From NCBI GenBank assembly GCA_022704145.1, contig JAKJGY010000007.1, positions 1 through 55,505 on the forward strand: DNA of 55,505 bases, in the 5' to 3' direction. The notes beneath the pieces were generated by a model. That model searched no databases, was not told where the DNA came from, and saw nothing but the letters and a program-made list of their open reading frames with translations. The DNA is from Verrucomicrobiota bacterium (GTDB taxonomy: Bacteria; Verrucomicrobiota; Kiritimatiellia; RFP12; UBA1067). Below, piece by piece: positions 7,411 to 18,000 of the stretch. Every line of letters begins with the position of its first letter. The stretch's first letter is position 1. The position numbers and the translations under genes were made by a program.

Positions 7411-9300
7411 TCAGACCGGCAAGGGCTGGCCCAGAAAATCCGCGAACGCGCGCAACAGCTCGGTCTCGTCCGACGTCAGGAAGCCGTCCTCCCGCACCAC
7501 GCGGGCGCAGGCCGCCAGCAGCGCGCCCTTGTCCGCCGGGCTCAGGCCGTCCAGCCGCTCGAAAGCCGCCTGCAGCGCCGCATACGCGCACTCCGCGCGC
7601 GACGGGAAGGGCGCGTCCGCCGCGCCGAACGCGGGCGCCTGCGCCGCGCCCGCGCGCCACGCCGCCTCGGCGGCCGAGTCGTCCGCGGGCTGGCCGGCGT
7701 ACGCGAGCGCGGCCAGCGCCACAGCGGCCTCGGCGCGCAGCGCGGCCGGCGGCAGGAGCCGCCGGCGGCCCTCAGCCGCGCCCAGGCGGCGCGCCACACG
7801 CCCCTGCAGCGTCTGCTCGAAAAGCGACAGGCTGCCGTCGGATTCGGACAGCTCGCGCACCAGCCGGACGCAGGTCGCGCAGCCGGCCGAGCCGCGTTGC
7901 CGCACGCCCTCGACGGCCAGCTCCGCCACCATACGCCGCACCGCCGGGTCGGCCGAGCGCAAGGCGGCGCGCCACGCCTCAGCCTGGGCGGCCACCGGCT
8001 GCCCCTCCAGCGCCACAAGCCGCCCGCGCTGGCGCTGCCGCAAGGCCGCGTCATCCCCCAGCAGCAGCGCGTAGAGCAGCGCCGCCGCCGACTCGGGCTG
8101 TGCCGCCGCCTCGCGCAGTTCGGGCGGGAGCCCGCGAGCGAGCGCGAGCGCCTCCGGCTCGTGCTCCGGCGCGGCGGCCGGGCGCCCGTCCGGCGCCGGC
8201 GCGCCCCCGGCCAGCTCGGCGGACGGCCGGGCCCAGGCGCGGAAGTCGCCGTCAAAGTCGGGCTCGATCCTGCGGATACGGGCCACCAGCGGCGGATGTG
8301 AGGCGAAGAGCCCGTCGAACCCCGACGCCGAGGCCGGCGCGAACAGCAGGTGCGCCAGCTCCAGCCGCCTGGGGCTCTGTATCGCGTTGCCGGAGCGCTG
8401 CGCGCCGATGCGCTTGAGCGCGCCGGCCAGCCCTGCGGGGTGACGTGTGAACTGCACCGCCGAGGCGTCCGCCAGGTATTCGCGCTCACGCGCGACCGAA
8501 CCCTGGATCAGCCGGGCGAAGAAGACCCCCACGCTCCCGATGACCCACAGCGCCAGCCCGGCCAGGAAGAGCACGAGCACGATCCCCCCGCCCCCGCCCT
8601 TACGCCGTCCGGAGGAGATCCGGACACGCCCGAGCACGCGCATCAGGCCGAGGCCGATCTGCGAGGTGACGAGGATGCCGAAGAGCACGCCGATCAGCCA
8701 ACTGTTCAACCGCATGTCGCCGTTGAGGATATGGCTGAACTCATGCGCCACAACCCCCTGCAGCTCGTCGCGCGAGAGCCGCGACAGCGCCCCGCGCGTG
8801 ACCGCCACGGCCGCGTCATGCAGGCCGAACCCGGCGGCGAAGGCGTTCACGCCGCGCTCCTCGTCCAGCACGAACACGCGCGGCACCGGCACGCCTGAGG
8901 CCAGCGCCATCTCCTCCACCACGTTGAGCAGGCGGCGCTCGCCCGGCTCGCACGTGCCGGGGACCACCTCGCGGCCGCCTGCCGAGCGGGCGACTGCGGC
9001 GCCGCCCTCCGCGAGCGAGGCCCGGCGGAAGAGCGTGCCCCCTCCGATCACCAGCAGGCTGGCGCCTGCGGTGACCAGCAGCCACAGCGGATCCCACGCC
9101 AGCACACGGAACGGCGCCGCGGCCGCCGAGCGGCCGCTGTCGGGGTCGTGCGCGGAGCCGAGCTGGCCGAGGGCCACGGCGGCCACCCCGCGCGACGCGA
9201 TGTAGAACGCGGCGACGATCAGGATCACGGCCAGCGCATAATAGACCAGCAGCAGGCGCGTCCTGCGCCGGGCGGCCTCCTGGTGATCGAAGAACTTCAT
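7411..9300 (-). CDS. M48-family membrane zinc metallopeptidase (HtpX-like) with long C-terminal extension
   Basis: A 629-residue protein. Two N-terminal membrane segments (about 16-36 and 71-90) precede the M48 peptidase domain with the zinc motif HEFSH at 186-190, the gluzincin signature of this family. Two more hydrophobic segments follow after the motif (about 200-220 and 240-262). HtpX proteases are about 290 residues, so this protein has an extra C-terminal half: an Ala-rich helical region and a final 45-residue part (LSPADKGALLAACARVVREDGFLTSDE) resembling TerB-like helical domains. It lies 11 bases after a lemA gene in one operon, a pairing often seen for M48 peptidases. The likely role is membrane protein quality control. 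Confidence 0.85.
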   Translation of the reverse strand: MKFFDHQEAARRRTRLLLVYYALAVILIVAAFYIASRGVAAVALGQLGSAHDPDSGRSAAAAPFRVLAWDPLWLLVTAGASLLVIGGGTLFRRASLAEGGAAVARSAGGREVVPGTCEPGERRLLNVVEEMALASGVPVPRVFVLDEERGVNAFAAGFGLHDAAVAVTRGALSRLSRDELQGVVAHEFSHILNGDMRLNSWLIGVLFGILVTSQIGLGLMRVLGRVRISSGRRKGGGGGIVLVLFLAGLALWVIGSVGVFFARLIQGSVAREREYLADASAVQFTRHPAGLAGALKRIGAQRSGNAIQSPRRLELAHLLFAPASASGFDGLFASHPPLVARIRRIEPDFDGDFRAWARPSAELAGGAPAPDGRPAAAPEHEPEALALARGLPPELREAAAQPESAAALLYALLLGDDAALRQRQRGRLVALEGQPVAAQAEAWRAALRSADPAVRRMVAELAVEGVRQRGSAGCATCVRLVRELSESDGSLSLFEQTLQGRVARRLGAAEGRRRLLPPAALRAEAAVALAALAYAGQPADDSAAEAAWRAGAAQAPAFGAADAPFPSRAECAYAALQAAFERLDGLSPADKGALLAACARVVREDGFLTSDETELLRAFADFLGQPLPV

Positions 9301-9311
9301 GGGCGTCCGAA

Positions 9312-9908
9312 TCAGAAGCGGACTTGCGGGGCCTGGCGCTCGGCGGGCGCCTCCACCTCAAACAGGCACGCTTCGGCGAAGTTGAACGACGAGGCGATCA
9401 GGCTGCTGGGGAAGACCTCGCGGCCGGTGTTATAGGCCATGACCGCGTCATTATACGCCTGTCGCGCGAAAGCGATCCGGTTCTCCGTTGAGGTGAGTTC
9501 CTCCTGAAGCTGACGCATGTTCTGGTCGGCCTTCAGCTCAGGATAGCGCTCGACCACCACCAGGAGCCGGTCGAGCGCGCCGCGCAGCGCCCCCTCCGCG
9601 CCGTTCAGCGCCCGCACCGCCGAGCCGTCGCCGGGCGCGGCGGCGGCGGTGCGCGCCGCCGAGGCCGCCTGGTTGCGCGCGTTGACCACCGCCTCCAGCG
9701 TATTCCGCTCATGGGCCATGTAGCCCTTGACGGCCTCCACCAGGTTCGGGATCAGATCATAACGCCGCTTCAACTGCACATCGATCTGCGCGAAGGCGTT
9801 CTTAAAACGGTTCCGCAGCAGGACCAGTCGGTTATAGATGCCCACAGCCCAGAAGACCGGCAGCAGCAAAACGGCCAGCACCACACCCACGCTCAACAGA
9901 CCGCGCAT
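9312..9908 (-). CDS. lemA: LemA family protein
   Basis: A 198-residue protein with one N-terminal membrane segment (about 5-25) and the LemA core: NRLVLLRNRFKNAFAQIDVQLKRRYDLIPNLVEAVKGY, then a helical bundle ending VMAYNTGREVFPSSLIA, which matches the YN...FP..L..S motif of the family. GGAGG lies 9 bases before the ATG. It is the first gene of a two-gene operon with the M48 peptidase. LemA proteins are membrane anchored with the helical domain outside the cytoplasm; their exact function is unknown. Confidence 0.9.
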   Translation of the reverse strand: MRGLLSVGVVLAVLLLPVFWAVGIYNRLVLLRNRFKNAFAQIDVQLKRRYDLIPNLVEAVKGYMAHERNTLEAVVNARNQAASAARTAAAAPGDGSAVRALNGAEGALRGALDRLLVVVERYPELKADQNMRQLQEELTSTENRIAFARQAYNDAVMAYNTGREVFPSSLIASSFNFAEACLFEVEAPAERQAPQVRF

Positions 9909-9987
9909 AAGTCAAGACCTCCGCGCCCCCGCACACCACGCCTCACGCCGTCCCGGAGGCACGGACGGCGGAGGGGACCGAAAAGGG

Positions 9988-11733
9988 TCAGAACCCCGGG
10001 GGGATCGGGGGGCGCGCGACAGGGGCGCCCGCCTTCTGCAGGGCCTGCGCCTGCACCGCCTGCGTCAGGGCCGTGACCGCCTTGACCTCGGACGGCGGCA
10101 CCAGCAGGGCGCCCAGCATCTCGCCGCCGACCGTCCAGCCGGTGAAGATCACACCCTCGCCGGGGGGGATGCCCTTCGCGGCCGCGGCCAGCTCAGGCTG
10201 TGCCGCAAGGCCGAGGCCCATCAGCCCGCCGAGCGAGAGCCGCCCCATATTGTGGGGCGCGCCGGAGGGGGAGAGCACCGTGCGGATGCGCTCCGCCTCG
10301 GCGCCGGGCCGGGCCGGGGCGCGCACGCGTTCCGCGACCGCCTCGATCAGCGCGGGCGAGCCCATACCGAACAGCAGCGCCTGGGCGGTCGCCGCATACT
10401 CGTAACCGCCGCTGAACAGCTTCATCATCTCACGCATCGACGCCACGCTGGACTTGGCCGCCGCGTCAGCCTGCTCGGGCGGCAGGTTAGGCGGCAGGCC
10501 TGCGCGGGCGGCCTTCTCCAGCGCCACCTCATCGAAATCGGTCTTCCAGGAGTACACCGTCAGCCCCTTGGCGGAGCGCTTGGTAGGCTCAGGGAAAGTC
10601 AGGCCCGACTTCCCCATCAAGGTCTGGTACACGGGCGTCTTCATCAGGGCGAGCTGCTCGTTCAGGTAGCCGGCCGGATCGGCCACATTCATGAACCCCT
10701 GGACCGGCAGCGTCCCGTCGGCGCCCGGCGCGCCAGCGGTGACGGCGAGCGGCGCGCCGAGCAGACGGATCGAATGGCCCATGACGCTGGCCAGCTCGTT
10801 GGTCTGCATCGTCGCGTAGAGCGGCGAGGCGGTCAGCATGCGCACATAGAAGTCGGCGATCTGGCGCTTGAACCGCTCCGGCACGGCGCCGCCGCCCGAG
10901 GCGAAGCTGAGGAACGAGCCCTTCTCGACAAACGCGAGCTGCGCCGCCGTCGCGGGCTTGGCGCCGGCCACCAGCGCCGCCATGTCGGTGCCGGCCTTGG
11001 GCGCGAGGCGCGAGCGGATGAAAAGGCCCTCGGTCTGGATGTTCAGGCTCAGATGGTAGGCGTCGACCTGGCGGAACAGTTGACCGTAGAAGTCCAGCGC
11101 CCCGCTGACCGCCTGCCGGCCCTGCTCGGCCGCCGGGTTCGGGTTGGCCTGCGCCGCCGCCATCGTCTTCTTGAAGGAGTCCAGCAGGGGCACCATCGCC
11201 GACGGCGCGACCGAGACCCGGATGGCGCCCGGCATCGCCGGCATGGGCGGCAGCCGCTCCAGGCCCGCCGCGAGGCATGCGGCCGGGTCGTCCGCCTTGA
11301 GCACGAAGAACAGGCGGCCGCCCGCCTCCTTCGCCGCCATCCCGTTCTCCAGCGTGTAGACGCCGCCCACCGGCGCGGGCAGGGCCGCCTCCGCGCCGCC
11401 CGCGAGCGCCTTCAGGTACGCCTCGGCCGTGCCCGACGGCGTGACCTCGACCACCAGGCCGGTCTTATTCTCGCCCAGGTTCAGAATGTGCAGCGCCAGC
11501 GGCTTGTCGTTGTTCATCTGCGCCGCGCCGGGCAGTCCGGCGCCCATCATCATCGGCAGCGCGCCGAGCTGCGGCGCCTGGAAGACCTCCGCACCGGTGA
11601 ACAGTTGCTTCTGGAGAACCGAGAAGCTCTCCACATAGACCGAACAGAGGCGTGTCGCCGAGACCGCGCTTTGGACGAGCCCGGCCGACAGAACCAGAGC
11701 CGACAAACAAGGACGCACGAGACGTGTCTTCAT
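9988..11733 (-). CDS. Secreted or lipid-free periplasmic protein of unknown function
   Basis: The ATG at 11733 is preceded by GGGGAAAGG, giving 581 residues; an in-frame start farther up (11814) looks non-coding. A signal peptide is clear (MKTRLVRPCLSALVLSAGLV, cleavage probably after AVSA). The rest is an Ala- and Leu-rich soluble protein with no recognised domain, somewhat like DUF3352-type periplasmic proteins in style. It shows repeated LxxGxxPA patterns and a Pro-rich tail (GAPVARPPIPPGF). It lies upstream of lemA on the same strand with an 80-base gap. Confidence 0.7.
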   Translation of the reverse strand: MKTRLVRPCLSALVLSAGLVQSAVSATRLCSVYVESFSVLQKQLFTGAEVFQAPQLGALPMMMGAGLPGAAQMNNDKPLALHILNLGENKTGLVVEVTPSGTAEAYLKALAGGAEAALPAPVGGVYTLENGMAAKEAGGRLFFVLKADDPAACLAAGLERLPPMPAMPGAIRVSVAPSAMVPLLDSFKKTMAAAQANPNPAAEQGRQAVSGALDFYGQLFRQVDAYHLSLNIQTEGLFIRSRLAPKAGTDMAALVAGAKPATAAQLAFVEKGSFLSFASGGGAVPERFKRQIADFYVRMLTASPLYATMQTNELASVMGHSIRLLGAPLAVTAGAPGADGTLPVQGFMNVADPAGYLNEQLALMKTPVYQTLMGKSGLTFPEPTKRSAKGLTVYSWKTDFDEVALEKAARAGLPPNLPPEQADAAAKSSVASMREMMKLFSGGYEYAATAQALLFGMGSPALIEAVAERVRAPARPGAEAERIRTVLSPSGAPHNMGRLSLGGLMGLGLAAQPELAAAAKGIPPGEGVIFTGWTVGGEMLGALLVPPSEVKAVTALTQAVQAQALQKAGAPVARPPIPPGF

Positions 11734-11906
11734 ATAGCCTTTCCCCGCAACCGCACAGGCGGCCGCATTCCGTTTATGCGCTTCAGTATGCGGCCAGACG
11801 CCCCGCCCTGTCAAACCGGAACGGCTGGGGTGTCATGGGAATAAGCGGCAAGCTCCTGGAGCGCTTAAGCCCTCTTCAGGCACGTGACTTCGACCCCTTC
11901 CTGATG

Positions 11907-11912
11907 TACACT
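11907..11912 (+). promoter_or_regulatory. Possible -10 box of the alcohol dehydrogenase gene
   Basis: TACACT lies 29 bases before the ATG at 11941. No good -35 box is seen at the right distance (GTGACT is nearest), so this is weak. Confidence 0.3.
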
Positions 11913-11940
11913 GGAGCCCATCCAGTCAAGGAGCCTACAC

Positions 11941-13101
11941 ATGACCAACTTCACCTATCACAATCCGGTCAGACTCGTCTTCGGCAAAGGCATGATCGCC
12001 CAGCTCAGGGAGCTGATCCCGGCGGGCGTCAAAGTCCTGCTGACGTACGGCGGCGGGTCGATCAAGAGGAACGGGGTCTACGAGCAGGTGCGGCAGGCGC
12101 TGGCCGGGCATGAGGTGGTCGAGTTCGGCGGCATCGAGCCCAACCCGCGCTATGAGACCTGCCTGAAGGCCGCGGCGCTGGCCAAGGCCGAGGGCGCCGG
12201 CTTCCTGCTGGCCGTAGGCGGCGGCTCGGTGCTGGACGGCACCAAGTTCATCGCCGTGGCGGCACGCTACGGCGCGGGCGACCCGTGGGAGATCATGGAG
12301 GGCAGGAAGCCCGTCACCGAGGCGCTGCCGCTGGGCGCGGTCCTGACCCTTCCCGCGACCGGCTCGGAGATGAACACCTACGCGGTGATCTCGCGCGACT
12401 CGACCGGCGAGAAGCTGGCGTTCGGTTCGCCGCACTGCTACCCGCAGTTCTCGATCCTGGATCCCGAGACGACCCTCTCGCTGCCGCTGCGGCAGGTCGA
12501 GAACGGCATCGCCGACACCTTCGCGCACGTGATGGAGCAGTACCTGTGCGCGATCGGCCGCGCGCCGCTGACCGAGCGCCTGGCCGAGGCGGTGCTCAAG
12601 ACGCTGGTCGAGGAGGCCCCGAAAGTGAAGGCGCGCCCGGACGACTACGAGGTGCGCGCAAGCCTGATGTGGTGCGCGACGGTCGCGCTGAACGGGCTGC
12701 TCGGCTGCGGCGTGGCCGCGGAGGACTGGGCCACGCACATGATCGGCCATGAGCTGACCGCGCTCTACGGTATCGACCACGGGCGCACGCTGGCGGTCAT
12801 CATGCCAGCCGTCCACCGTTACCAGCTCGCGCGCAAGCAGCCGCGCCTGGCCCAATACGCCAAGCGCGTGTGGCACATCGTCAGCGGCGACGAGGCGGAG
12901 CGCGCCGCGCAGGCCGTCGCGAAGACCGAGGCTTTCTTCAGGTCGGTCGGCGTGCCGACGCGCCTGTCCGAATACGGCCTCGACGCCGAAGAGGCGGGCC
13001 GACGGGTGGCGGAGCGGCTCGCCAAGCGCGGCGTCACGCTCGGCGAATACGGCGACCTCGGCCCCGAAGCGGTGCGGGCGATCATCGCGCTGGCGCAGTG
13101 A
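11941..13101 (+). CDS. yqhD: Iron-containing alcohol dehydrogenase, YqhD-like (NADPH-dependent aldehyde reductase)
   Basis: 386 residues, the normal length for the family. The N-terminus FTYHNPVRLVFGKG is typical of YqhD/butanol dehydrogenase proteins. The nucleotide-binding motif is GGGS (around 93-97), and the metal ligands are expected at Asp192 and His196 (ADTFAHVMEQ), His266 (ATHMIGHEL) and His280 (GIDHGRTLAV), matching the D-H-H-H pattern of YqhD. AAGGAG stands 8 bases before the ATG. By family it reduces aldehydes with NAD(P)H, useful in fermentation or detoxification. It is transcribed towards the GH16 gene, with only 21 bases between the stops. Confidence 0.85.
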   Translation: MTNFTYHNPVRLVFGKGMIAQLRELIPAGVKVLLTYGGGSIKRNGVYEQVRQALAGHEVVEFGGIEPNPRYETCLKAAALAKAEGAGFLLAVGGGSVLDGTKFIAVAARYGAGDPWEIMEGRKPVTEALPLGAVLTLPATGSEMNTYAVISRDSTGEKLAFGSPHCYPQFSILDPETTLSLPLRQVENGIADTFAHVMEQYLCAIGRAPLTERLAEAVLKTLVEEAPKVKARPDDYEVRASLMWCATVALNGLLGCGVAAEDWATHMIGHELTALYGIDHGRTLAVIMPAVHRYQLARKQPRLAQYAKRVWHIVSGDEAERAAQAVAKTEAFFRSVGVPTRLSEYGLDAEEAGRRVAERLAKRGVTLGEYGDLGPEAVRAIIALAQ

Positions 13102-13122
13102 CGGCGGACGGCCCGACGCGGG

Positions 13123-14958
13123 CTACCGAGGGGCGCCGGCCCCGCCTCCCGCAAGGTCGGCCCGCTGCCACACACGCACGTAGTCGATGAGGAAGTCGTC
13201 GGGGAGCCGGGCGTCGTCGAGCCAGTCGTTGTCCCAGCCGCCGGCCGGGAGCGTGAACATGATGTGCCCGGGGACGCTCATGATGCGCTCGTTCTTCCAG
13301 CGGCCGATCTCCCGGCCCTGACAGTAGAACACCAGCTCGCCGGGGGTCCAGAGCAGGCCGGAGGTCACGAAGCCGTCCTTGTCAGGCGTGTAGTAGACCG
13401 CGTGCGAGCCGTTGGACTTGTGCTCCTTGCCGTAGCCGTCCCAGTGGGTGGCGATGTTGAAGCGGTTCACCCCCCAGCGGGTGAGGTGCTCCATGATGTC
13501 GAACTCCATGCCGCCGTTCTTGGTGTCGGAGCGCTGCCACTGCGGGCCGTCTCCGCCGCGCTCGGGCATCATCCAGAAGGCCGGCCAGAGGCCGGGCGCC
13601 GTGGGCAGCTTCATGCGCGCCTCGAAGTAGCCGTAGCGCTGCGTGAACTTGCCGTAGCTCTCGAGGAAGCCGGTGGCGTAATCGCTCTCCTTGCGGGCGG
13701 GGTCGTCGTTGTGGTGGCCGCGCCGCTTCATCAGGCGCAGGTGGGCCATGCCGTCCTTGACGAAAGTGGTCTCCTTGGAGAAGTGCGTGACCTTGTCCCA
13801 GTAGTTCTCGCCGTAGAAGCTCCACTTGTTGGTGTCGACCGCATCGCCGTCGAACTCGTCGCGGAAGGTCAGCCTCCACTCGCCTTCGACCGGCGGGCGC
13901 TGCCCGAGCCACGCGGGCGCCTGCGGCGGCGGCGTGGCCACCGCGACGCGCTCGACGACCAGCGCGGCCTCGCCCTCCGCGGCGTCGCGCCTGAGGATAA
14001 GCGTGACGCCCGCGGCGGTCTCGCTGGTGAAGCGCGTGCCGCTCTTCTTCTCTTCGCCGTCCCAGAGCTGGTCGCGCAGGAAGGGGACGACCGTCTCCTG
14101 CCGCGCGCCCGGTGCGAGCGTGGCGGTGAACGAGTCGGTCGGCCCGCCGTTGCTCTCAAGCGTCAGGTTCACGGTCAGCGCCGCAGGCCCGTCGTTGCGC
14201 AGCGTGACGCGCGCCTCGTTGCCCGCGCGCAGGTTCCAGCGTCCCGCCGGCGGCTTGAGGGCCACGCGCCCCTCGCGCTTGCCCGCCGCCAGAGTGACGC
14301 GCAGTGTGCCGTTGGAGGCGGAACCGCTCCAAGCGGCGGCCGCGTCGCGCGTCTCGACGAGCGCGGCCACGCCCTCCTTGGCGCTCAGCAGCACGCCGCC
14401 GGGCGGCACGACGCGGACGCTCTTGGGGTCGACCGGCGGCTTCTCGCCCGCCGCGCCGTCGGCCGCGAGGGACTCGACACGGAAGACGGCGGGCGCGTCC
14501 TTGACCTTGCCCGCGAAAAGCAGGAGCTTCGTGACGGCGGCGGCGTTGAGCTTGTAGGCGGGCTTGTGGCCGAACGAGTGGCCGAAGATCACCTTCACGA
14601 CGCCCGTCGCGCCGGGCTGGAGGTAGAGGTTCTCCGCGTTCCACGGGTTGGCCTTCCAGTCGCCGTTGTCATCCACGCGCAGGCAGACCGTGACGGGCTT
14701 CGCGCCCAGGTTGCGTACCGAGGCCGCAACGTGGCCGTACGCCGCGAGATCCCAGGTCTGGCCGGAGGCGGGCGTGAGCGTGACACCGGGATAGCCCTCG
14801 TCACCGGGCTGGACCGTGACGGTCAGGCCGTCGGCGGCGCGCGCGTGGGCGACCTGCGCGGAGCTGGGCGCGACCTGCGCGTCAAGCAGCGAGCGCGGCG
14901 CGGCGCTGGCGGTCGAGGCGGCGAGCAGGGCGAGAGAGAGGCAGAGGGTCAGGCGCAT
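13123..14958 (-). CDS. Secreted glycoside hydrolase family 16 protein
   Basis: 611 residues from the ATG at 14958, which has AAGGAAA upstream; the in-frame start at 14988 is less likely. A signal peptide ends near ASTASA. Residues about 20-350 look like two beta-sandwich modules without recognised family. The GH16 domain covers about 361-601, starting WRLTFRDEFDGDAVDTNKW and holding the catalytic motif EFDIME (about 485-490: nucleophile Glu, helper Asp, acid/base Glu). By family it cuts beta-1,3 or beta-1,4 glucans or galactans. The FWMMP and HIMFTLPAGGW stretches line the substrate cleft in such enzymes. The exact polysaccharide cannot be told. Confidence 0.9.
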   Translation of the reverse strand: MRLTLCLSLALLAASTASAAPRSLLDAQVAPSSAQVAHARAADGLTVTVQPGDEGYPGVTLTPASGQTWDLAAYGHVAASVRNLGAKPVTVCLRVDDNGDWKANPWNAENLYLQPGATGVVKVIFGHSFGHKPAYKLNAAAVTKLLLFAGKVKDAPAVFRVESLAADGAAGEKPPVDPKSVRVVPPGGVLLSAKEGVAALVETRDAAAAWSGSASNGTLRVTLAAGKREGRVALKPPAGRWNLRAGNEARVTLRNDGPAALTVNLTLESNGGPTDSFTATLAPGARQETVVPFLRDQLWDGEEKKSGTRFTSETAAGVTLILRRDAAEGEAALVVERVAVATPPPQAPAWLGQRPPVEGEWRLTFRDEFDGDAVDTNKWSFYGENYWDKVTHFSKETTFVKDGMAHLRLMKRRGHHNDDPARKESDYATGFLESYGKFTQRYGYFEARMKLPTAPGLWPAFWMMPERGGDGPQWQRSDTKNGGMEFDIMEHLTRWGVNRFNIATHWDGYGKEHKSNGSHAVYYTPDKDGFVTSGLLWTPGELVFYCQGREIGRWKNERIMSVPGHIMFTLPAGGWDNDWLDDARLPDDFLIDYVRVWQRADLAGGGAGAPR

Positions 14959-15035
14959 AGAGTTTCCTTGTGTATAATCAAACAACACGACGACGTCCGA
15001 CTGCAGTCGGCGGCTGTCGGAGGCTGTCGAGCGGG

Positions 15036-18000
15036 CTATTGGACGGAGAACAGCGTACCGCGCGCGGACGAGGTCAGCGCGACGTCGTTGCCATCGCCGC
15101 CCAGATACGTGATTTTGAACGTGCGGCCGCTTGCCGTGAAGGCGCCGCCCTCCGGCAAGCCGGCGAAGGCGCCCTCGATCAGGTTCGAACCTTGGTTGTC
15201 AATGATCGTGAGCGGGGCGCTGAGCGCGGCCCCGCCACCGGGCAGCAGCTCGACCTCGAGTGCGGCATCTGCGAGCAGGACGCGCGCGTCGGAGTTTGTG
15301 AGCACGGCCTTGCCGTGGCCGGTCGCCGAAATGCCGATCCGGAGCGTGCCGCCGGCGGCGAGCCGCAGGTGGCGTCCGAGCGTCAGCGCGCCGGGCTGGC
15401 CCGCCGCCGCGCCGGGCGCGAGCGTGCCGCCCTCGACATTGACTGTGCGTGCGAGCGTGCCGCTGCCGGCAAGCGTGCCGCCCGCGCGGACTAGCGCCGC
15501 GCTGGCGGACAACGCGCCGTTGACTCGCAGCGTGCCGCCGTCCACGAAGGTGTGGCCGGAATACGTGCAGGCGGAAACGATGACCGCCTCGCCCGCGCCG
15601 CGTTTGTACAGGTTGTTCCGGTTGCTCACGTTCTTGGTGGACGTCATCACGGCGTTCGTCAGCGCCGCCTCGACTGTGCCCGACTCCAATGTGAAACTGT
15701 ACGCACCGAGTGCGCCGCCGCCGACGCTGTCGGTGACCGTACCGGAGGCCAGCGTGAAGTTGCCGAGGGCTGACGCGAAGCCCGCGATGTCCAGCACGCC
15801 CGTGCCGGTCACGCTGACGGGCGAGACACTGCGGTTGGAGGCGTTGCCCGCGCTATTCATGGGGCCGAGCGCGGCGGCGTGGCCGAACTTCAGCGTGCCG
15901 TCCGAGACGGTCACAGGGCCTGCCAGGGTGTTGTTTCCGGAGAGTAGCAGCGTGCCTGCGCCGGTCTTGTTCAGCGCGCCGTAGCCGGAGACGACGCCGG
16001 AGACCTCCAGCGTGCCGTCGTCGGTCTGGAAGGTGCCGCCGTTGGCGTTTAGCGTCACGGTCTTCGTGGTCGTGAAGCCTGCGGTGGTCTGGAGCGTACC
16101 GCCGTTGAACGACAGGTTGCCGGTGCCCAGGCACCCGTTGGCCTGGACGGCCACCTTTCCGCCAAGCAGGTAGGTCATCGTGGTGTGGTTGTTGTTCGCG
16201 TTGGTCAGGACCAGCGTGCCCGAACCGGCCTTCTGCACGAAGCCGCCGCTCAGCCGGGAGCCGATCTTCAGGACGCCTTCGCCGTGGTGGTGGACGCAAA
16301 GGCCGCCGGAATAGACGATACTCTGACCGTTGATCTCATAGTCGTCCGCGCCCAGGAAGAGCAGACCGCCCGCGTTGAGGGACAGGTTGCCGCTGGTCAG
16401 GGTCAGCGATTGCCCGGTGCCGTCGGTCATCAGCTTGAGGGTGCGCATCGAGGCCGTGCCGAGCGTGGCGCTGCCCGTGTGAGCCACGTTCTGATCCGTG
16501 CCGGGCGCGGCGAGCGTGGTGTAGCCGGAATAGGCCGTGATGCCGCCGCCGCTGACGGTCGCCCAATCCGTGCCGCCGACCGTGGCGTAACCCGTCCCGA
16601 GGATACCGCTCGTGTTGCCCGAGGTGGTCGAGGCGACGCCGTCCTCGAAGTCGATCAGGCCGCCGTTGCTTCGGGTGATGGCGCCGAGGGCGATTGTGGA
16701 GGTCCCGCCGTCCGTGCGTCGGATGCGCGTGTGGCCGACATCGAGCGTCGTGCCGCCGCCCGCGCCGAGCGTCTGGCTGAAGCTGCCGCCCTTAAGCTGG
16801 AGGTCGACCCCGCCGAGGACGAGCGCCGTGACCGTGTTGGTGCCGGCGGTGAGGCGGCTCGCGCCTGATGAGGTGTAGTCGAGGATCGCGGCGCCGCCGC
16901 GGAGCGAGGTCGCGCCGAGCAGGTCGCTGGTGCCGGCCAGCGTCAGCGTGCCTGACCCCGATTTGGCAATACCGCCCCAGAGGTTGGGGATACCCGTGAG
17001 GACGCTGGTCGAGGCGAACACCGTATTGCCCGGCCCCAGGACGGTCAGCGTGCGGCTGGTGACGCAGTTCACGGTGCCCGCGAAGGTCAGCGTGCCGGAA
17101 GCCTGGTTGACCAGCGTCGCGCCACCGCCGAGGGTGAACGAGCCCCCCAGCGTCAGGTCGTTTGTGCCGGTGAAGCCGAGCGGCCGCCCGCCGTCGTTGC
17201 CTGCGGAGCCTCCGAGCGAGACGCTGTTACTGAGGATCTGGCCGTTCTCCAGCGCCTTCAGGTAGAAGCCTTGGCCGCTGTTTGTGAAGAGCGCCGACAG
17301 GCCGAACGGCGTGATGGTGGCGCCCGGCCCGCCGGGGCCGCCGACCGTGATGGTGTTGAACCCGCTGCCGGGCTCGACGATGATCTCCGTGCTGCGGCCG
17401 ATACTGGCGGCCTCGCCGAAGAGGTTGGCTCCGGTGAGCGTCAGATTCGCACCGCTGCCGGTGAACACGAACTTGGCGCCCTTGTTGGCCGTGTTGTAGG
17501 AGCTGCCGGCGTTGTACTCCCGGATGTCCGCGCTGATGGTGAGATCGGCGCCCGAGGGGAGCGTGGGGCTCTGGGGATTGTTGTTCGGCACGGTAGAGTC
17601 GCACAGCGAGTAGATGCCGGTGATGGTCATCGGCGCGGTGTTGACGATATTGATGGACGGCGCGGCGTACTGCGTGATCGTGAAGGCGGGCGTGCTGCCG
17701 GAGCCCGTCAGGGTCAGCGCGCCGTCGCCGGACCAGTAGGTCGTTCCGCCGTTGATCTTGACCTTGTTGGCGAGGGTACGGGGGAAATCCTCCACCAGGA
17801 TCGTCCCCGAGTTCAGCGTGAACGTCCCCGTGCCGAGCGCGGCGTCGTCACCGAGGCCGACGGTCGAGGTCGAAAGCGTCGTGCCGCCGCTATGCGTGGC
17901 CGGACCGTTCAGGCGGAAACCGCCCGCGCCGCGCAACGTGAGCGTGTGCGCGCCGGTCGCGCCGACGCCGTTCTGAAGGACGGCCGCGTTGGCGCTGCCG

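Noticed and set aside
9838-11844. Long plus-strand open frame opposite the secreted unknown and lemA genes
   Set aside because: Product is Arg/His/Gly-rich without domains; it mirrors the high GC third positions of the minus-strand genes, which have signal peptide and family features.
13264-15984. 906-codon plus-strand open frame across GH16 and beta-strand repeat genes
   Set aside because: It crosses two well-supported minus-strand genes and has no domain; an artefact of high GC.
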